Shown piece after piece: positions 53,320 to 62,055 of a stretch of DNA of 64,000 nucleotides (position 1 is its first letter; each line of letters begins with the position of its first letter). The notes beneath the pieces were generated by a model that worked only from the letters and a program-made list of their open reading frames with translations, had not been told where the DNA came from and made no database searches. The DNA comes from Clostridia bacterium (GTDB taxonomy: Bacteria; Bacillota; Clostridia; Lachnospirales; Lachnospiraceae). Location of the stretch: contig CAJTDE010000005.1 in NCBI GenBank assembly GCA_910574835.1, positions 124,001 to 188,000 on the forward strand, written 5' to 3'. A program made the position numbers and the translations under genes.

Positions 53320-53974
53320 GATAGAGAGATCCTTTCCGGCGCCGGTTTCTCTTGCGGCAGAAGCCGGCAAAAACAATGGAAGCTATGAAAAACCGGATGT
53401 TGTAGCGAGGCTGATAAAGGATTTCCATAATAAATGCTACATTTGTGAATTAAAGAATCTGCAGGACCCGCAGGTGGAGCATTTACTCCCTCACAAAAAT
53501 GGAAAATACCAGGAAAGAAAGTTTGACTGGAATAATTTGTTCTGGGCCTGCGGACACTGCAATGGTGTAAAAAATCAGAAGAAATATGACGCAGGCATTT
53601 TAGACTGCTGCAAAATTGATCCGGAACAGAAAATTATATTTCGTTTAAAGCAGAACAATATTGAACTGCTTTCCCAAATGGCAGATCCGGATGAGGAGAC
53701 AGTGCGCACGATAGAACTTATAAGAGAAGTTTTCAACCTAAAGAATACAGGACTTCGTGTGTATAAAAGCGATATGCGTCTAAAAGAGCTTCAAAAAGAA
53801 ATGAATCTTCTTTTTGATAATCTGGAAAAGTTGAAGGAAAATCCAAAGTCCGAGCTTGTTCTGCGAAAGCTAAAAGCTTTGCTAAGAAGAGAAGCTGCAT
53901 TTGCTGCCTTTAAAAGATGCTATGTAAAAGAGCACCTTTCCGATTACCCGGAACTGAGGCCGTTGATTTTTTAA
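53312..53974 (+). CDS. ptuB: Septu defence HNH nuclease PtuB
   Basis: 220 residues from ATG 53312, overlapping ptuA. HNH domain of the retron/Septu-associated type: HNKCYICELKNLQDPQVEHL (Cys pair followed by the E-H catalytic element), LLPHKNG, then FDWNNLFWACGHCNGVKNQK with the Asn and second Cys pair. The C-terminal half is helical and charged (about 130-220). PtuB degrades DNA when released or activated by PtuA, protecting the population from phage. No reverse transcriptase or retron RNA is seen next to it, so this is the stand-alone Septu form. Confidence 0.87.
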   Translation: MVKIERSFPAPVSLAAEAGKNNGSYEKPDVVARLIKDFHNKCYICELKNLQDPQVEHLLPHKNGKYQERKFDWNNLFWACGHCNGVKNQKKYDAGILDCCKIDPEQKIIFRLKQNNIELLSQMADPDEETVRTIELIREVFNLKNTGLRVYKSDMRLKELQKEMNLLFDNLEKLKENPKSELVLRKLKALLRREAAFAAFKRCYVKEHLSDYPELRPLIF

Positions 53975-54035
53975 CTTTCCCTTGCCTTTTTTGGCCAAAT
54001 GTAGTAAAATACACCAAAACACATATATATCCGCT

Positions 54036-54135
54036 ATAAGGGAGTAGTTGGCGGCCTGCATATTGCAGAAGCAGGACGTAACAAGATCAACATCATGGCC
54101 GCAAGACCTGGTTTTGTTTGAAACGACGAGACTTA
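54036..54135 (+). ncRNA. Manganese riboswitch (yybP-ykoY)
   Basis: The conserved yybP-ykoY features are present: ATAAGGGAGTAG at 54036-54047 (P1 5' strand plus first loop motif), internal AAGATCAACATCATGGCC near 54082, then ACGAGACTTAT (54126-54135) closing P1. The class senses Mn(II) and commonly precedes mntP and P-type ATPase genes, both of which follow here. The P1 3' strand is shared with the next hairpin, so metal binding should favour read-through. Confidence 0.88.
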
Positions 54136-54171
54136 TCTACAGAAAAAACTGTGGGTAAGTCTTTCTTTTTT
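54130..54171 (+). terminator. Riboswitch-controlled terminator
   Basis: GACTTATCTACAG / CTGTGGGTAAGTC stem with an A-rich loop, then TTTCTTTTTT. The 5' arm contains the CTTAT that closes riboswitch P1, so the two structures are exclusive; this is an ON switch for manganese. Confidence 0.85.
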
Positions 54172-54312
54172 ACAGCAAAGAGAACCAGGAAACAGCAAAT
54201 CCCCCTTACAACACACAAATCAATTTACAAACACAGACACATCGGCCCGAAATTGATTGATCTTAACATGTACCAGCATGGATATTACAGGACGAAAATG
54301 GAGGAATGAACT
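54172..54312 (+). other. mntP leader with a hairpin related to the 49272 repeat
   Basis: Contains ACACACAAATCAATTTAC and GAAATTGATTGAT, an inverted pair closely resembling one unit of the 107-bp repeat. GGAGGAATG precedes mntP. Confidence 0.5.
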
Positions 54313-54897
54313 ATGAGCTTACCGGAACTGTTTATACTGGCCGTGGGCCTGTCTATGGATGCTTTCGCCGTATCCATCTGCAAGGGCCTGTGCGTACCCA
54401 AAGCAGGCTTGCGCGAATGCGGCACAGCCGGAATCTACTTCGGAGGCTTCCAGGCCCTTATGCCCTTGCTCGGCTACCTGCTCGGCGTCCGGTTCAAAGA
54501 ATACATCACCAGTATCGATCACTGGATAGCTTTCATCCTTCTGGGTATCATCGGCATCAACATGATCCGGGAAGCCCGAAGCGCCGAAGAGGAGTGTGAG
54601 GTCTGTTCCGCCGAAGGCAGTCAGAACCCCTTCTCCTTCAAAGCCATGCTTCCCCTTGCCATTGCCACCAGCATAGACGCCCTTGCCGTAGGCGTAACCC
54701 TCGCTTTTCTCCAGGCAGCAATCCTTCCGGCCATCACCTTTATCGGAGCAGTCACCTTTGCAATCTCCGCCGCAGGCATCCGCATCGGAAACATTTTCGG
54801 CAGCAAATGGAAATCAAAGGCAGAGCTTGCAGGAGGAATCATCCTCATTTGCATGGGAATAAAAATTTTATTGGAACATTTGGGAATAATAAGGTAA
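54313..54897 (+). CDS. mntP: Manganese efflux pump MntP
   Basis: 194 residues from ATG 54313. MntP family: [20 protein letters not shown] at the start and [20 protein letters not shown] in the second half, the two inverted repeats with the metal-coordinating Asp residues (SMDAFA and SIDALA), and six membrane helices. It exports Mn(II). Control by the manganese riboswitch upstream fits exactly. The P-type ATPase follows after 28 bases in the same operon. Confidence 0.93.
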   Translation: MSLPELFILAVGLSMDAFAVSICKGLCVPKAGLRECGTAGIYFGGFQALMPLLGYLLGVRFKEYITSIDHWIAFILLGIIGINMIREARSAEEECEVCSAEGSQNPFSFKAMLPLAIATSIDALAVGVTLAFLQAAILPAITFIGAVTFAISAAGIRIGNIFGSKWKSKAELAGGIILICMGIKILLEHLGIIR

Positions 54898-54925
54898 AAC
54901 AGAACCAGAATGGAGGACGCAATAC

Positions 54926-57535
54926 ATGAACAGCCACAGTCAAACCATAGAAGAACTTCAGCAGCAGCTAAAAACCACCCCCGAAGGCTTAAGCAGCGCC
55001 GAAGCCCAAAACCGCCTGAAAGAATACGGCGAAAACCGTCTGAAAGAAGCTAAGAAACAATCCCTCCTGATAAAATTCCTGGAGCAGTTCAGGGATGTGA
55101 TGGTGCTGATCCTCTTAGCCGCAGCCGCCGTATCCTTTTTCGTGGCACTGTCCGAGCATGACAGCTCCGCTTTCTTCGAACCCATACTTATCCTGCTGAT
55201 CGTCGTATTAAACGCCGTCATGGGCGTCGTTCAGGAAAACAAAGCCGAGCGCTCCCTGGAGGCATTGATGCGCATGGCCGCTCCCCACGCCCGGGTACTC
55301 CGTGACGGCCGGGAGCAGCTCATAGACGCCGCCATGCTCGTCCCCGGCGACGTTATCAAACTGGAAGCAGGAGACTTCGTCCCCGCAGATGCAAGGCTTA
55401 TCACCTCATCCGGTCTCAAATCCGAGGAATCCGCCCTCACAGGAGAATCTCTTCCGGCAGAAAAAGACGCCGCAGCCCTCCTGAATGCGGACGCCCCCTT
55501 AGGAGATCGAACCAACTGCATCTACTCCGGCTGCAGCATCGTCTACGGAACAGCCGAAGCCATCATAACCGAAACCGGAATGAACACCCAGATGGGCAAA
55601 ATCGCCGGCATGCTGGAAGGGGAGAGTGAAGTCAGGACACCTCTGCAGCAAAAGCTTGCCGAATTGGGAACATACATGGGAGCCTTAGCCCTCGTTATCT
55701 GCGCCGTCATCTTCCTTATGGGACTTGCCGGCGGCATGCCGGTGATGGAAATCTTTATGACCGCCGTATCCTTAGCCGTATCCGCCATCCCCGAGGGACT
55801 TCCGGTAATCGTAACCATCGTCCTCTCCATCGGCGTAGAACGCATGGCAAAGCGAAACGCCATCGTAAAAAAACTCCCGGCCGTCGAAACCTTAGGATCC
55901 ACCTCCGTCATCTGCTCCGACAAAACAGGCACCCTGACCCAGAACAAAATGACCTTAACCCAGGCATATGCCGACGGTGAAAGCGAAACCGAAGCCATCA
56001 CCGCCGAAAACACCCCGAAGGTCCGCCGCCTGCTCTTATACGGCGCCCTCTGCAGCAACGGCTCCCTCCGTTTCGAGGAAGAAAGAGAAATCCACATCGG
56101 AGATCCCACGGAAACAAGCATCCTGTCCGCAGCCCGCAAAAACGGCATTTACCAGGAAGAAATCAATGCCCGGCATCCCCGCACAGGAGAGCTGCCCTTT
56201 GACTCCGACCGAAAGCTCATGACCACCATCCACACCATAGACGGAAAAATCGTGGCCATCACAAAGGGCGCCTTCGACATGCTGAAAGACCGCTGCATCC
56301 GGGGCGATCTGGAAAAAGCTTCCGCCGTCACAGGCCAGATGAGCGCCCAGGCCCTCCGCGTCCTGGCCATAGCCTGCCGCACACTGGACAAAATCCCGGA
56401 AGACCTGACAAGCGAAGACCTGGAACAAAACCTGACCTTCTTAGGACTGGTCGGCATGATCGATCCCCCCAGAGAAGAAGCAAAACAGGCCGTAGCCACC
56501 TGCAAACAGGCCGGAATCCGCCCCATCATGATCACCGGCGACCACGTAATTACCGCCTCCGCCATAGCAAAGCAGCTCGGCATCCTGTCAGAAGGCCAGG
56601 AAGCTATCACCGGCACAGATCTAAAAGCCCTCTCCGAAGAAGCCTTCGACAAAAAACTGGAACAAATATCCGTCTACGCCCGAGTCACCCCCGAAGACAA
56701 AATCCGCGTAGTCAAGGCCTGGCAGAAAAAAGGCCGCATCGTCTCCATGACCGGCGACGGCGTCAACGACGCCCCGGCCCTCAAAGCCGCCGACATCGGC
56801 TGCGCAATGGGAATCACCGGCACCGACGTAGCCAAAGGAGCCGCCGACATGACCCTCCAGGACGACAACTTTGCCACCATCGTAGCCGCCGTCCGGGAAG
56901 GCCGGGGAATCTACAACAACATCCGCAAAACCGTAGGCTTCCTCCTGGGAACCAACATCGGCGAAGTCCTCCTGGTATTCAGCTCCATGCTGCTTTTCAA
57001 AGCCGCCCCCTTACTATCCATGCAGCTGCTCTGGATCAACCTGGTCACCGACAGCCTCCCGGCCATTGCCCTGGGCATGGAACCGGTAGAAGACAGCGTC
57101 ATGAACGCACCCCCAAGACCAAAAACCGAGGGAATCTTCGCCCACGGCCTGGGAATCCAAGTCATCCTCCAGGGAATCATGTTCGGCCTCCTGTCCCTAG
57201 CCGCCTTCTACATCGGCAGCAACTCCTCCGGCGGCCTGAAAGCCGGCCGCACAATGGCCTTCCTGGTTCTCGGCTACAGCCAGATCCTCCACGCCTACAA
57301 CATGCGATCCGCCCGTTCCCTCCTAAAAACCGGCATCTTCACCAACAAAAACCTAAACCTGGCAGCCCTAACCTCCCTAACCCTCATGACCAGCGTACTA
57401 TTCATCCCGCCCCTAACCAAAATATTCGGCCTGACCACCCTCACCCTCAGCATGTACGGAACCGGCCTCACCCTGGCCCTCTTCCCCCTAGCAGCCCTAG
57501 AACTGGCAAAAGCCCTTGGCCTCATAGCCAAATAA
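54926..57535 (+). CDS. P-type cation-transporting ATPase (type II, Ca/Mn)
   Basis: 869 residues from ATG 54926 (TGGAGGAC upstream). Full P-type ATPase: N-terminal cation ATPase domain, actuator motif LTGESLPAEK, membrane PEGLPVIV, phosphorylation site Asp near 332 in SDKTGTLTQNKM, KGAFDMLKDRC, and hinge TGDGVNDAPALKAADIGCAM, then four C-terminal helices (NLVTDSLPAIALGMEP). The pattern is that of PMR1/SERCA-like Ca or Mn pumps. Sharing the Mn riboswitch with mntP suggests manganese export. GC content of the third codon position rises sharply in this gene. Confidence 0.93.
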   Translation: MNSHSQTIEELQQQLKTTPEGLSSAEAQNRLKEYGENRLKEAKKQSLLIKFLEQFRDVMVLILLAAAAVSFFVALSEHDSSAFFEPILILLIVVLNAVMGVVQENKAERSLEALMRMAAPHARVLRDGREQLIDAAMLVPGDVIKLEAGDFVPADARLITSSGLKSEESALTGESLPAEKDAAALLNADAPLGDRTNCIYSGCSIVYGTAEAIITETGMNTQMGKIAGMLEGESEVRTPLQQKLAELGTYMGALALVICAVIFLMGLAGGMPVMEIFMTAVSLAVSAIPEGLPVIVTIVLSIGVERMAKRNAIVKKLPAVETLGSTSVICSDKTGTLTQNKMTLTQAYADGESETEAITAENTPKVRRLLLYGALCSNGSLRFEEEREIHIGDPTETSILSAARKNGIYQEEINARHPRTGELPFDSDRKLMTTIHTIDGKIVAITKGAFDMLKDRCIRGDLEKASAVTGQMSAQALRVLAIACRTLDKIPEDLTSEDLEQNLTFLGLVGMIDPPREEAKQAVATCKQAGIRPIMITGDHVITASAIAKQLGILSEGQEAITGTDLKALSEEAFDKKLEQISVYARVTPEDKIRVVKAWQKKGRIVSMTGDGVNDAPALKAADIGCAMGITGTDVAKGAADMTLQDDNFATIVAAVREGRGIYNNIRKTVGFLLGTNIGEVLLVFSSMLLFKAAPLLSMQLLWINLVTDSLPAIALGMEPVEDSVMNAPPRPKTEGIFAHGLGIQVILQGIMFGLLSLAAFYIGSNSSGGLKAGRTMAFLVLGYSQILHAYNMRSARSLLKTGIFTNKNLNLAALTSLTLMTSVLFIPPLTKIFGLTTLTLSMYGTGLTLALFPLAALELAKALGLIAK

Positions 57536-57722
57536 AAAATAAAGGTAATAAAAAAAGAAGAATCCCCAATGGCAGCTACGCATAAAACAGCATCAACCAA
57601 CAAGCTGAACCAGAGCAGCCGCCATACAGGATGCAAAAAATAGCAAGCATTTATAAAAATCAAATAACAAAAAACCACTTACAATTACAAAACCACCCCA
57701 CCCACCCCCAAAAACCAGGGAA
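57536..57722. other. A-rich stretch after the ATPase gene
   Basis: No gene. Long A and C runs (AACCACCCCACCCACCCCC) precede palindrome P2. Confidence 0.4.
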
Positions 57723-57923
57723 GGTCACAAAATGGGGCGGCGCGCTTTTCCGATATCAGGTGTCCGGCTGTTCGCGCACACGCTGTCTGATATGAACGAA
57801 CATTACCAAGAAACCAAAACCCCCTAAAAAAACCACCAAGGTAATGTCCGTTCAGAGCAGACAGCGTGTACGCGAACCGTCCGAACACAGATATGGAAAA
57901 GCGCGCCGCCCCATTTTGTGACC
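57723..57923. repeat. 201-bp long palindrome P2 (conserved inner arms)
   Basis: Outer arms are a perfect 29-bp inverted repeat beginning GGTCACAAAATGGGGCGGCG at 57723 and ending at 57923. Inner arms (57752-57806 and 57841-57895) match those of P1 at 41078-41220: about 52 of 56 bases on one arm in reversed orientation. The loop is A/C-rich where that of P1 is G/T-rich. It has no ORF. Same kind of position as P1: downstream of an operon. Confidence 0.85.
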
Positions 57924-57965
57924 GTACCGTCCGTTTTTTTCACCCCCCTTTTTTTCACAAACCCC

Positions 57966-57994
57966 TTGATCATTTGACAAAAAATTGATAAAAT
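57966..57994 (+). promoter_or_regulatory. Promoter of the decarboxylase operon
   Basis: TTGATC (57966-57971) and TAAAAT (57989-57994) with a 17-base spacer, 54 bases upstream of the first start codon. Confidence 0.65.
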
Positions 57995-58047
57995 GGTAAC
58001 CGGCATGAAATGGTTTAGAATTATCATATAAAAATGGAGGGCTGAAA

Positions 58048-59442
58048 ATGAGTACTACAGCACAAACCTTGGCAGGTAAGAGAATCGAGAGCTTACTTGA
58101 CGAGAACAGTTTTGTTGAAATCGGCGGCATGGTAACCGCCAGAAGCACCGACTTCAACATGCAGCAGACAGAAACACCGTCCGACGGCGTCATCACCGGA
58201 TACGGCGTCATAGACGGCAATCTCGTGTATGTCTACAGCCAGGACGCATCCGTACTGAACGGAACCCTGGGCGAGATGCATGCAAAAAAGATCACCAAGC
58301 TCTATGATATGGCCTGCAAAATGGGCGCCCCCGTCATCGGTCTGATTGACTGTGCCGGCGTCCGTCTCCAGGAAGCCACAGACGCATTAAACGGCTTCGG
58401 CGAGATCTACTTAAAGCAGACCCTGGCATCCGGCGTAGTTCCCCAGATAGCAGCCGTATTCGGAACCTGCGGCGGCGGACTGGCCGTAGTACCGGGCTTG
58501 GCTGATTTCACATTTATGGAGGAGAAAAAAGCAAAGCTTTTCGTAAACTCCCCCAACGCCATCGAAGGAAATGAGATCTCCAAGTGCAACAGCGCATCCG
58601 CAGCATTCCAGGCAGAAGAGGCCGGAAACGTAGACGTAGTAGGAGACGAGGCAGGCATCCTTGCCCAGATTCGCGAGCTTGTAACCATGCTCCCGGCCAA
58701 CAACGAGGACGACGCCTCCTACGAGGAATGTTCCGACGATCTGAACCGCGTATGCGAAGATCTGGGAAATGTAGAGTACTCCGCACCCTACATACTTTCC
58801 AGTATTTCCGACGGAAATGTATTCTTTGAAACGAAAAAGGACTATGCAAAGGACATCGTAACCGGCCTTATCAAGCTCAACGGCGTAACCGTAGGCGCAG
58901 TTGCCAACAACGACGTAGAGCTGACAGCCAGAGGAGCGCAGAAAGCAGCGGACTTCATCAACTTCTGCGATGCCTTCAACATCCCGGTGCTGTCCCTTAC
59001 CAACGTAAAGGGCTACAAGGCAAACATGTGCACCGAGCGCAGCATTGCAAAAGCTATGGCCAGACTCACCTATGCCTTTGCCAACGCCACCGTTCCCAAG
59101 GTAAATGTCATCGCAGGAGCAGCCTACGGCAGCGCCTACGTATCCATGAACAGCAAGGGAATCGGCGCAGATATGGTATATGCATGGACAGGCTCCCAGA
59201 TTGGAATGATGGATGCCAAGCTTGCGGCAAAGATCATGTACGCAGAGGCGGACGCAGCCACCCAGCAGGAAAAGGCTTCCCAGTACGCAGCCCTTCAGTC
59301 AAGCCCCGAAGCGGCGGCAAAGAGAGGCTACGTAGACAGCATTATCGAGCCAAAGGACACCAGAAAATATGTCATTGGCGCATTTGAGATGTTATTCACA
59401 AAGAGAGAAGATCGCCCGGACAGAAAACACGGAACGGTTTAA
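58048..59442 (+). CDS. MmdA-type carboxyltransferase subunit
   Basis: 464 residues from ATG 58048 (TGGAGGG upstream). Crotonase-fold carboxyltransferase of the propionyl/methylmalonyl-CoA family: GLIDCAGVRLQEATDALNGF, AAVFGTCGGGLAVVPGLADF, FVNSPNAIEGNE, then PVLSLTNVKGYKAN and NVIAGAAYGSAYVSMNSKG in the C-terminal half. It transfers the carboxyl group from an acyl-CoA to biotin. It is shorter than typical MmdA (about 510). Followed by the small membrane subunit, biotin carrier and sodium-pump subunit, so it belongs to a sodium-pumping decarboxylase. The acyl-CoA is not certain. Confidence 0.85.
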   Translation: MSTTAQTLAGKRIESLLDENSFVEIGGMVTARSTDFNMQQTETPSDGVITGYGVIDGNLVYVYSQDASVLNGTLGEMHAKKITKLYDMACKMGAPVIGLIDCAGVRLQEATDALNGFGEIYLKQTLASGVVPQIAAVFGTCGGGLAVVPGLADFTFMEEKKAKLFVNSPNAIEGNEISKCNSASAAFQAEEAGNVDVVGDEAGILAQIRELVTMLPANNEDDASYEECSDDLNRVCEDLGNVEYSAPYILSSISDGNVFFETKKDYAKDIVTGLIKLNGVTVGAVANNDVELTARGAQKAADFINFCDAFNIPVLSLTNVKGYKANMCTERSIAKAMARLTYAFANATVPKVNVIAGAAYGSAYVSMNSKGIGADMVYAWTGSQIGMMDAKLAAKIMYAEADAATQQEKASQYAALQSSPEAAAKRGYVDSIIEPKDTRKYVIGAFEMLFTKREDRPDRKHGTV

Positions 59443-59456
59443 GAGAGGTGAATAAT

Positions 59457-60281
59457 ATGAGAAGAAACATGAAAAAAATAATCAGCCTTCTGGCGCTGCT
59501 GGTTTGCGTCATGTCCCTGGCCGGCTGTGCCGAGAGAGAGACGCTTCCCAAGGAGGACATGTACAAGGCCAATTCCGACAAATATGTTGCATTGCTGACC
59601 TCCCAGACCGAAGAAGAGCTGAATGAGCAGATTGCCTATCTGGAAGACAATTTTGAGGACTTTGAGCAGGAGATAGCTCTGTATCCCTATCTTATGGGTT
59701 CGGGAAGCAAGTTTGACTTCACGGCGGACGCATACTTGGCCCTTTTCAAATCCTACGTAAGCAACATGGATGAATTCGGCGCCTATGTAGGTGTAAAGGA
59801 ATATGAGGGCGGCGTGGAAAAGGACGGCGAAGTTACTTACGACGTAGTCTATGAGTTTGAGAAGCATGATATGCGTCTTTCCCTGGTGTACGACAGCCAT
59901 GATATTATCACCACGGTAACGGCAGATCCCATCTACAGCACCGGAGAGATTTTACAGAAGGCAGGCATGAATACACTCCTTGGCATGGGCGTCGTATTTG
60001 CAGTACTGATTCTTATCAGCCTGATTATTTCCTGCTTCAACTTCATACCGGCTATTGAGAAAAAGTTCAGCAAGAAGAAAGCAGCCGAAAAGAAAGCGGC
60101 AGCACCGGCGGTCTCCGCGGCACCGGCGCCTGCTCCGGCAGCACCGGCAGAGACGGCAGTTACCGATGATCTGGAGCTTGTGGCAGTTATTACGGCGGCA
60201 GTTGCGGCAGCTATGGGAACCGCCTCTGCGGACGGCTTTGTCGTGCGTTCCATCAAGCGCAGAAGCAGCCGGAGACGGTAA
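59457..60281 (+). CDS. OadG-like small subunit with lipoprotein extension
   Basis: 274 residues from ATG 59457 (GAGAGGTG upstream). The C-terminal third is OadG/gamma-like: one membrane helix (VVFAVLILISLIISCFNFI near 178-198) followed by a Lys/Ala/Pro-rich tail and a short conserved end (AVITAAVAAAMG, FVVRSIKRR). Unusually the first 150 residues form a lipoprotein: signal KKIISLLALLVCVMSLAGC with lipobox Cys24 and an extracytoplasmic alpha/beta domain. The family's normal gamma subunit is about 80-120 residues, so this is an extended type seen in some Clostridia. Confidence 0.83.
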   Translation: MRRNMKKIISLLALLVCVMSLAGCAERETLPKEDMYKANSDKYVALLTSQTEEELNEQIAYLEDNFEDFEQEIALYPYLMGSGSKFDFTADAYLALFKSYVSNMDEFGAYVGVKEYEGGVEKDGEVTYDVVYEFEKHDMRLSLVYDSHDIITTVTADPIYSTGEILQKAGMNTLLGMGVVFAVLILISLIISCFNFIPAIEKKFSKKKAAEKKAAAPAVSAAPAPAPAAPAETAVTDDLELVAVITAAVAAAMGTASADGFVVRSIKRRSSRRR

Positions 60282-60343
60282 AGAGCATAAACAAAAACAG
60301 CGAATCGTTACAAACATTCAAATTTTTAGGAGGAATCAATAAG

Positions 60344-60715
60344 ATGAAAAATTATACAATCACCGTAAACGGCGTGGCATATGATGTAACCGTAGAAGAA
60401 GGCGGCGCAGGAAGCGCACCGGTACGTGCGGCAGCACCGGCAGCAAAGCCGGCGGCAGCACCGGCTCCCGCAGCAGCAAAGCCGGCGGCAGCAGCGGCAG
60501 GCGGAATCGAAGTGAAGGCTTCCGTTCCCGGCAAGGTATTCAAGGTAGAGGCTTCCGTAGGCCAGGCAGTAAAGGCCGGCGACAGCATTGTGATCCTGGA
60601 AGCTATGAAGATGGAAATTCCCGTTGTTGCTCCCGAGGACGGTACGGTAGCCAGCATCAATGTTGGAGTAGGCGACGCAGTAGAATCCGGCGATTTACTG
60701 GCATCCCTGAACTAA
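60344..60715 (+). CDS. Biotin carboxyl carrier subunit
   Basis: 123 residues from ATG 60344 (TAGGAGG upstream). An N-terminal strand (YTITVNGVAYDVTVEEGGAG), an Ala/Pro hinge (about 25-50), then the biotinyl domain with ILEAMKMEIPVVAPEDG; Lys near residue 89 is biotinylated. It shuttles carboxyl groups between the carboxyltransferase and the sodium-pump subunit. Confidence 0.95.
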   Translation: MKNYTITVNGVAYDVTVEEGGAGSAPVRAAAPAAKPAAAPAPAAAKPAAAAAGGIEVKASVPGKVFKVEASVGQAVKAGDSIVILEAMKMEIPVVAPEDGTVASINVGVGDAVESGDLLASLN

Positions 60716-60755
60716 CGGAAAACTGGAATCCTATCAAACTAACGGAGGTTAAGAC

Positions 60756-61907
60756 ATGGGATATATATTAGAAACACTGGGAAATCTCATGCACCAGACG
60801 GCGTTTTTCAATCTGACCTGGGGCAACTATGTCATGGTTGCCGTTGCATGCTTTTTCCTGTTCTTAGCTATCAAAAAGGAATATGAGCCGCTTCTTCTGG
60901 TTCCCATTGCTTTTGGTATGCTGCTTGTAAATATTTATCCGGATATTATGATCAGTCCGGAGGAATCCTCAAACGGCGTAGGCGGCCTTCTCTATTACTT
61001 CTATGTACTGGATGAATGGGCGATTCTGCCGTCCCTGATCTTCATGGGCGTAGGAGCCATGACCGACTTCGGCCCTCTGATTGCAAACCCCAAGAGCTTC
61101 CTTTTGGGTGCTGCGGCACAGTTCGGTATCTTTGCCGCTTACTTAGGCGCTATGGCAATGGGCTTCTCCGACAAAGCGGCAGCGGCTATCTCCATTATCG
61201 GAGGCGCTGACGGCCCGACTTCCATCTTCCTTGCCGGAAAGCTGGAGCAGACAGCCATTATGGGTCCCATTGCGGTGGCCGCTTATTCCTACATGTCTCT
61301 GGTTCCGGTTATTCAGCCGCCCATTATGAAGCTGCTGACCACGGAAAAAGAGCGTAAGATTAAGATGGAGCAGCTTCGTCCCGTATCCAAGCTGGAGAAG
61401 ATTCTATTCCCCATCATTGTTACGGTAGTAGTCTGCCTGATTCTGCCCTCAACCGCACCCCTGGTAGGCGCTCTGATGCTTGGTAACCTGTTCCGTGAGT
61501 CCGGCGTGGTTCGTCAGCTCCAGGAGACAGCTTCCAATGCACTGATGTACATTGTAGTTATTTTGCTTGGCACTTCCGTAGGAGCTACCACAAGCGCAGA
61601 GGCATTCCTGAACTGGGATACGCTTAAGATTGTTGCCCTTGGTCTGGTTGCATTTGCATTTGGTACGGCGGCAGGCGTTATATTCGGAAAGATTATGTGC
61701 AAGGTCACAGGCGGCAAGGTAAATCCGCTGATTGGTTCCGCAGGCGTATCCGCAGTTCCGATGGCAGCTCGTGTGTCCCAGAAGGTAGGCGCGGAGGCAG
61801 ATCCCACCAACTTCCTGCTGATGCATGCTATGGGTCCCAACGTAGCCGGCGTAATCGGTACGGCCGTAGCAGCCGGAACCTTTATGGCTATCTTTGGAGT
61901 GATGTAA
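60756..61907 (+). CDS. Sodium-pumping decarboxylase beta subunit (OadB family)
   Basis: 383 residues from ATG 60756 (ACGGAGG upstream). OadB/MmdB/GcdB family: LIFMGVGAMTDFGPLIANPK, SIIGGADGPTSIFLAGKL, AYSYMSLVPVIQPPIM, GSAGVSAVPMAARVSQKVGA, LMHAMGPNVAGVIGTAVAAG; nine or so membrane helices. It decarboxylates carboxybiotin and moves sodium ions out. The stop TAA overlaps an ATG of a small out-of-frame ORF of no clear meaning. Confidence 0.95.
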   Translation: MGYILETLGNLMHQTAFFNLTWGNYVMVAVACFFLFLAIKKEYEPLLLVPIAFGMLLVNIYPDIMISPEESSNGVGGLLYYFYVLDEWAILPSLIFMGVGAMTDFGPLIANPKSFLLGAAAQFGIFAAYLGAMAMGFSDKAAAAISIIGGADGPTSIFLAGKLEQTAIMGPIAVAAYSYMSLVPVIQPPIMKLLTTEKERKIKMEQLRPVSKLEKILFPIIVTVVVCLILPSTAPLVGALMLGNLFRESGVVRQLQETASNALMYIVVILLGTSVGATTSAEAFLNWDTLKIVALGLVAFAFGTAAGVIFGKIMCKVTGGKVNPLIGSAGVSAVPMAARVSQKVGAEADPTNFLLMHAMGPNVAGVIGTAVAAGTFMAIFGVM

Positions 61908-62055
61908 TGAAAACAGCCATATTGAATATGGCGGAACCGGAAATAAAACTGGAACAAAAAGCAGTAACATCCCTTGCTGTGCCGGAAAATAAGAGAATCT
62001 TTCCTGATAAGCGGCATGGCAAATGGTGTTACGGAACTGGAATAGGAGGAGAATC
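61908..62055 (+). other. Spacer before the OadA-type gene, with a repeated leader word
   Basis: Contains a 56-codon ORF (61907-62077) starting on the OadB stop, with no family pattern; probably not a gene. TTACGGAACTGGAATAGGAG at 62029-62048 is an exact copy of 49492-49511, placing the same 20-base leader and ribosome site before two unrelated genes. Confidence 0.5.

Noticed and set aside
53312-53974. Retron, because this HNH type accompanies some retrons
   Set aside because: No reverse transcriptase gene or msr/msd-like repeat pair was found around the ptuAB genes.
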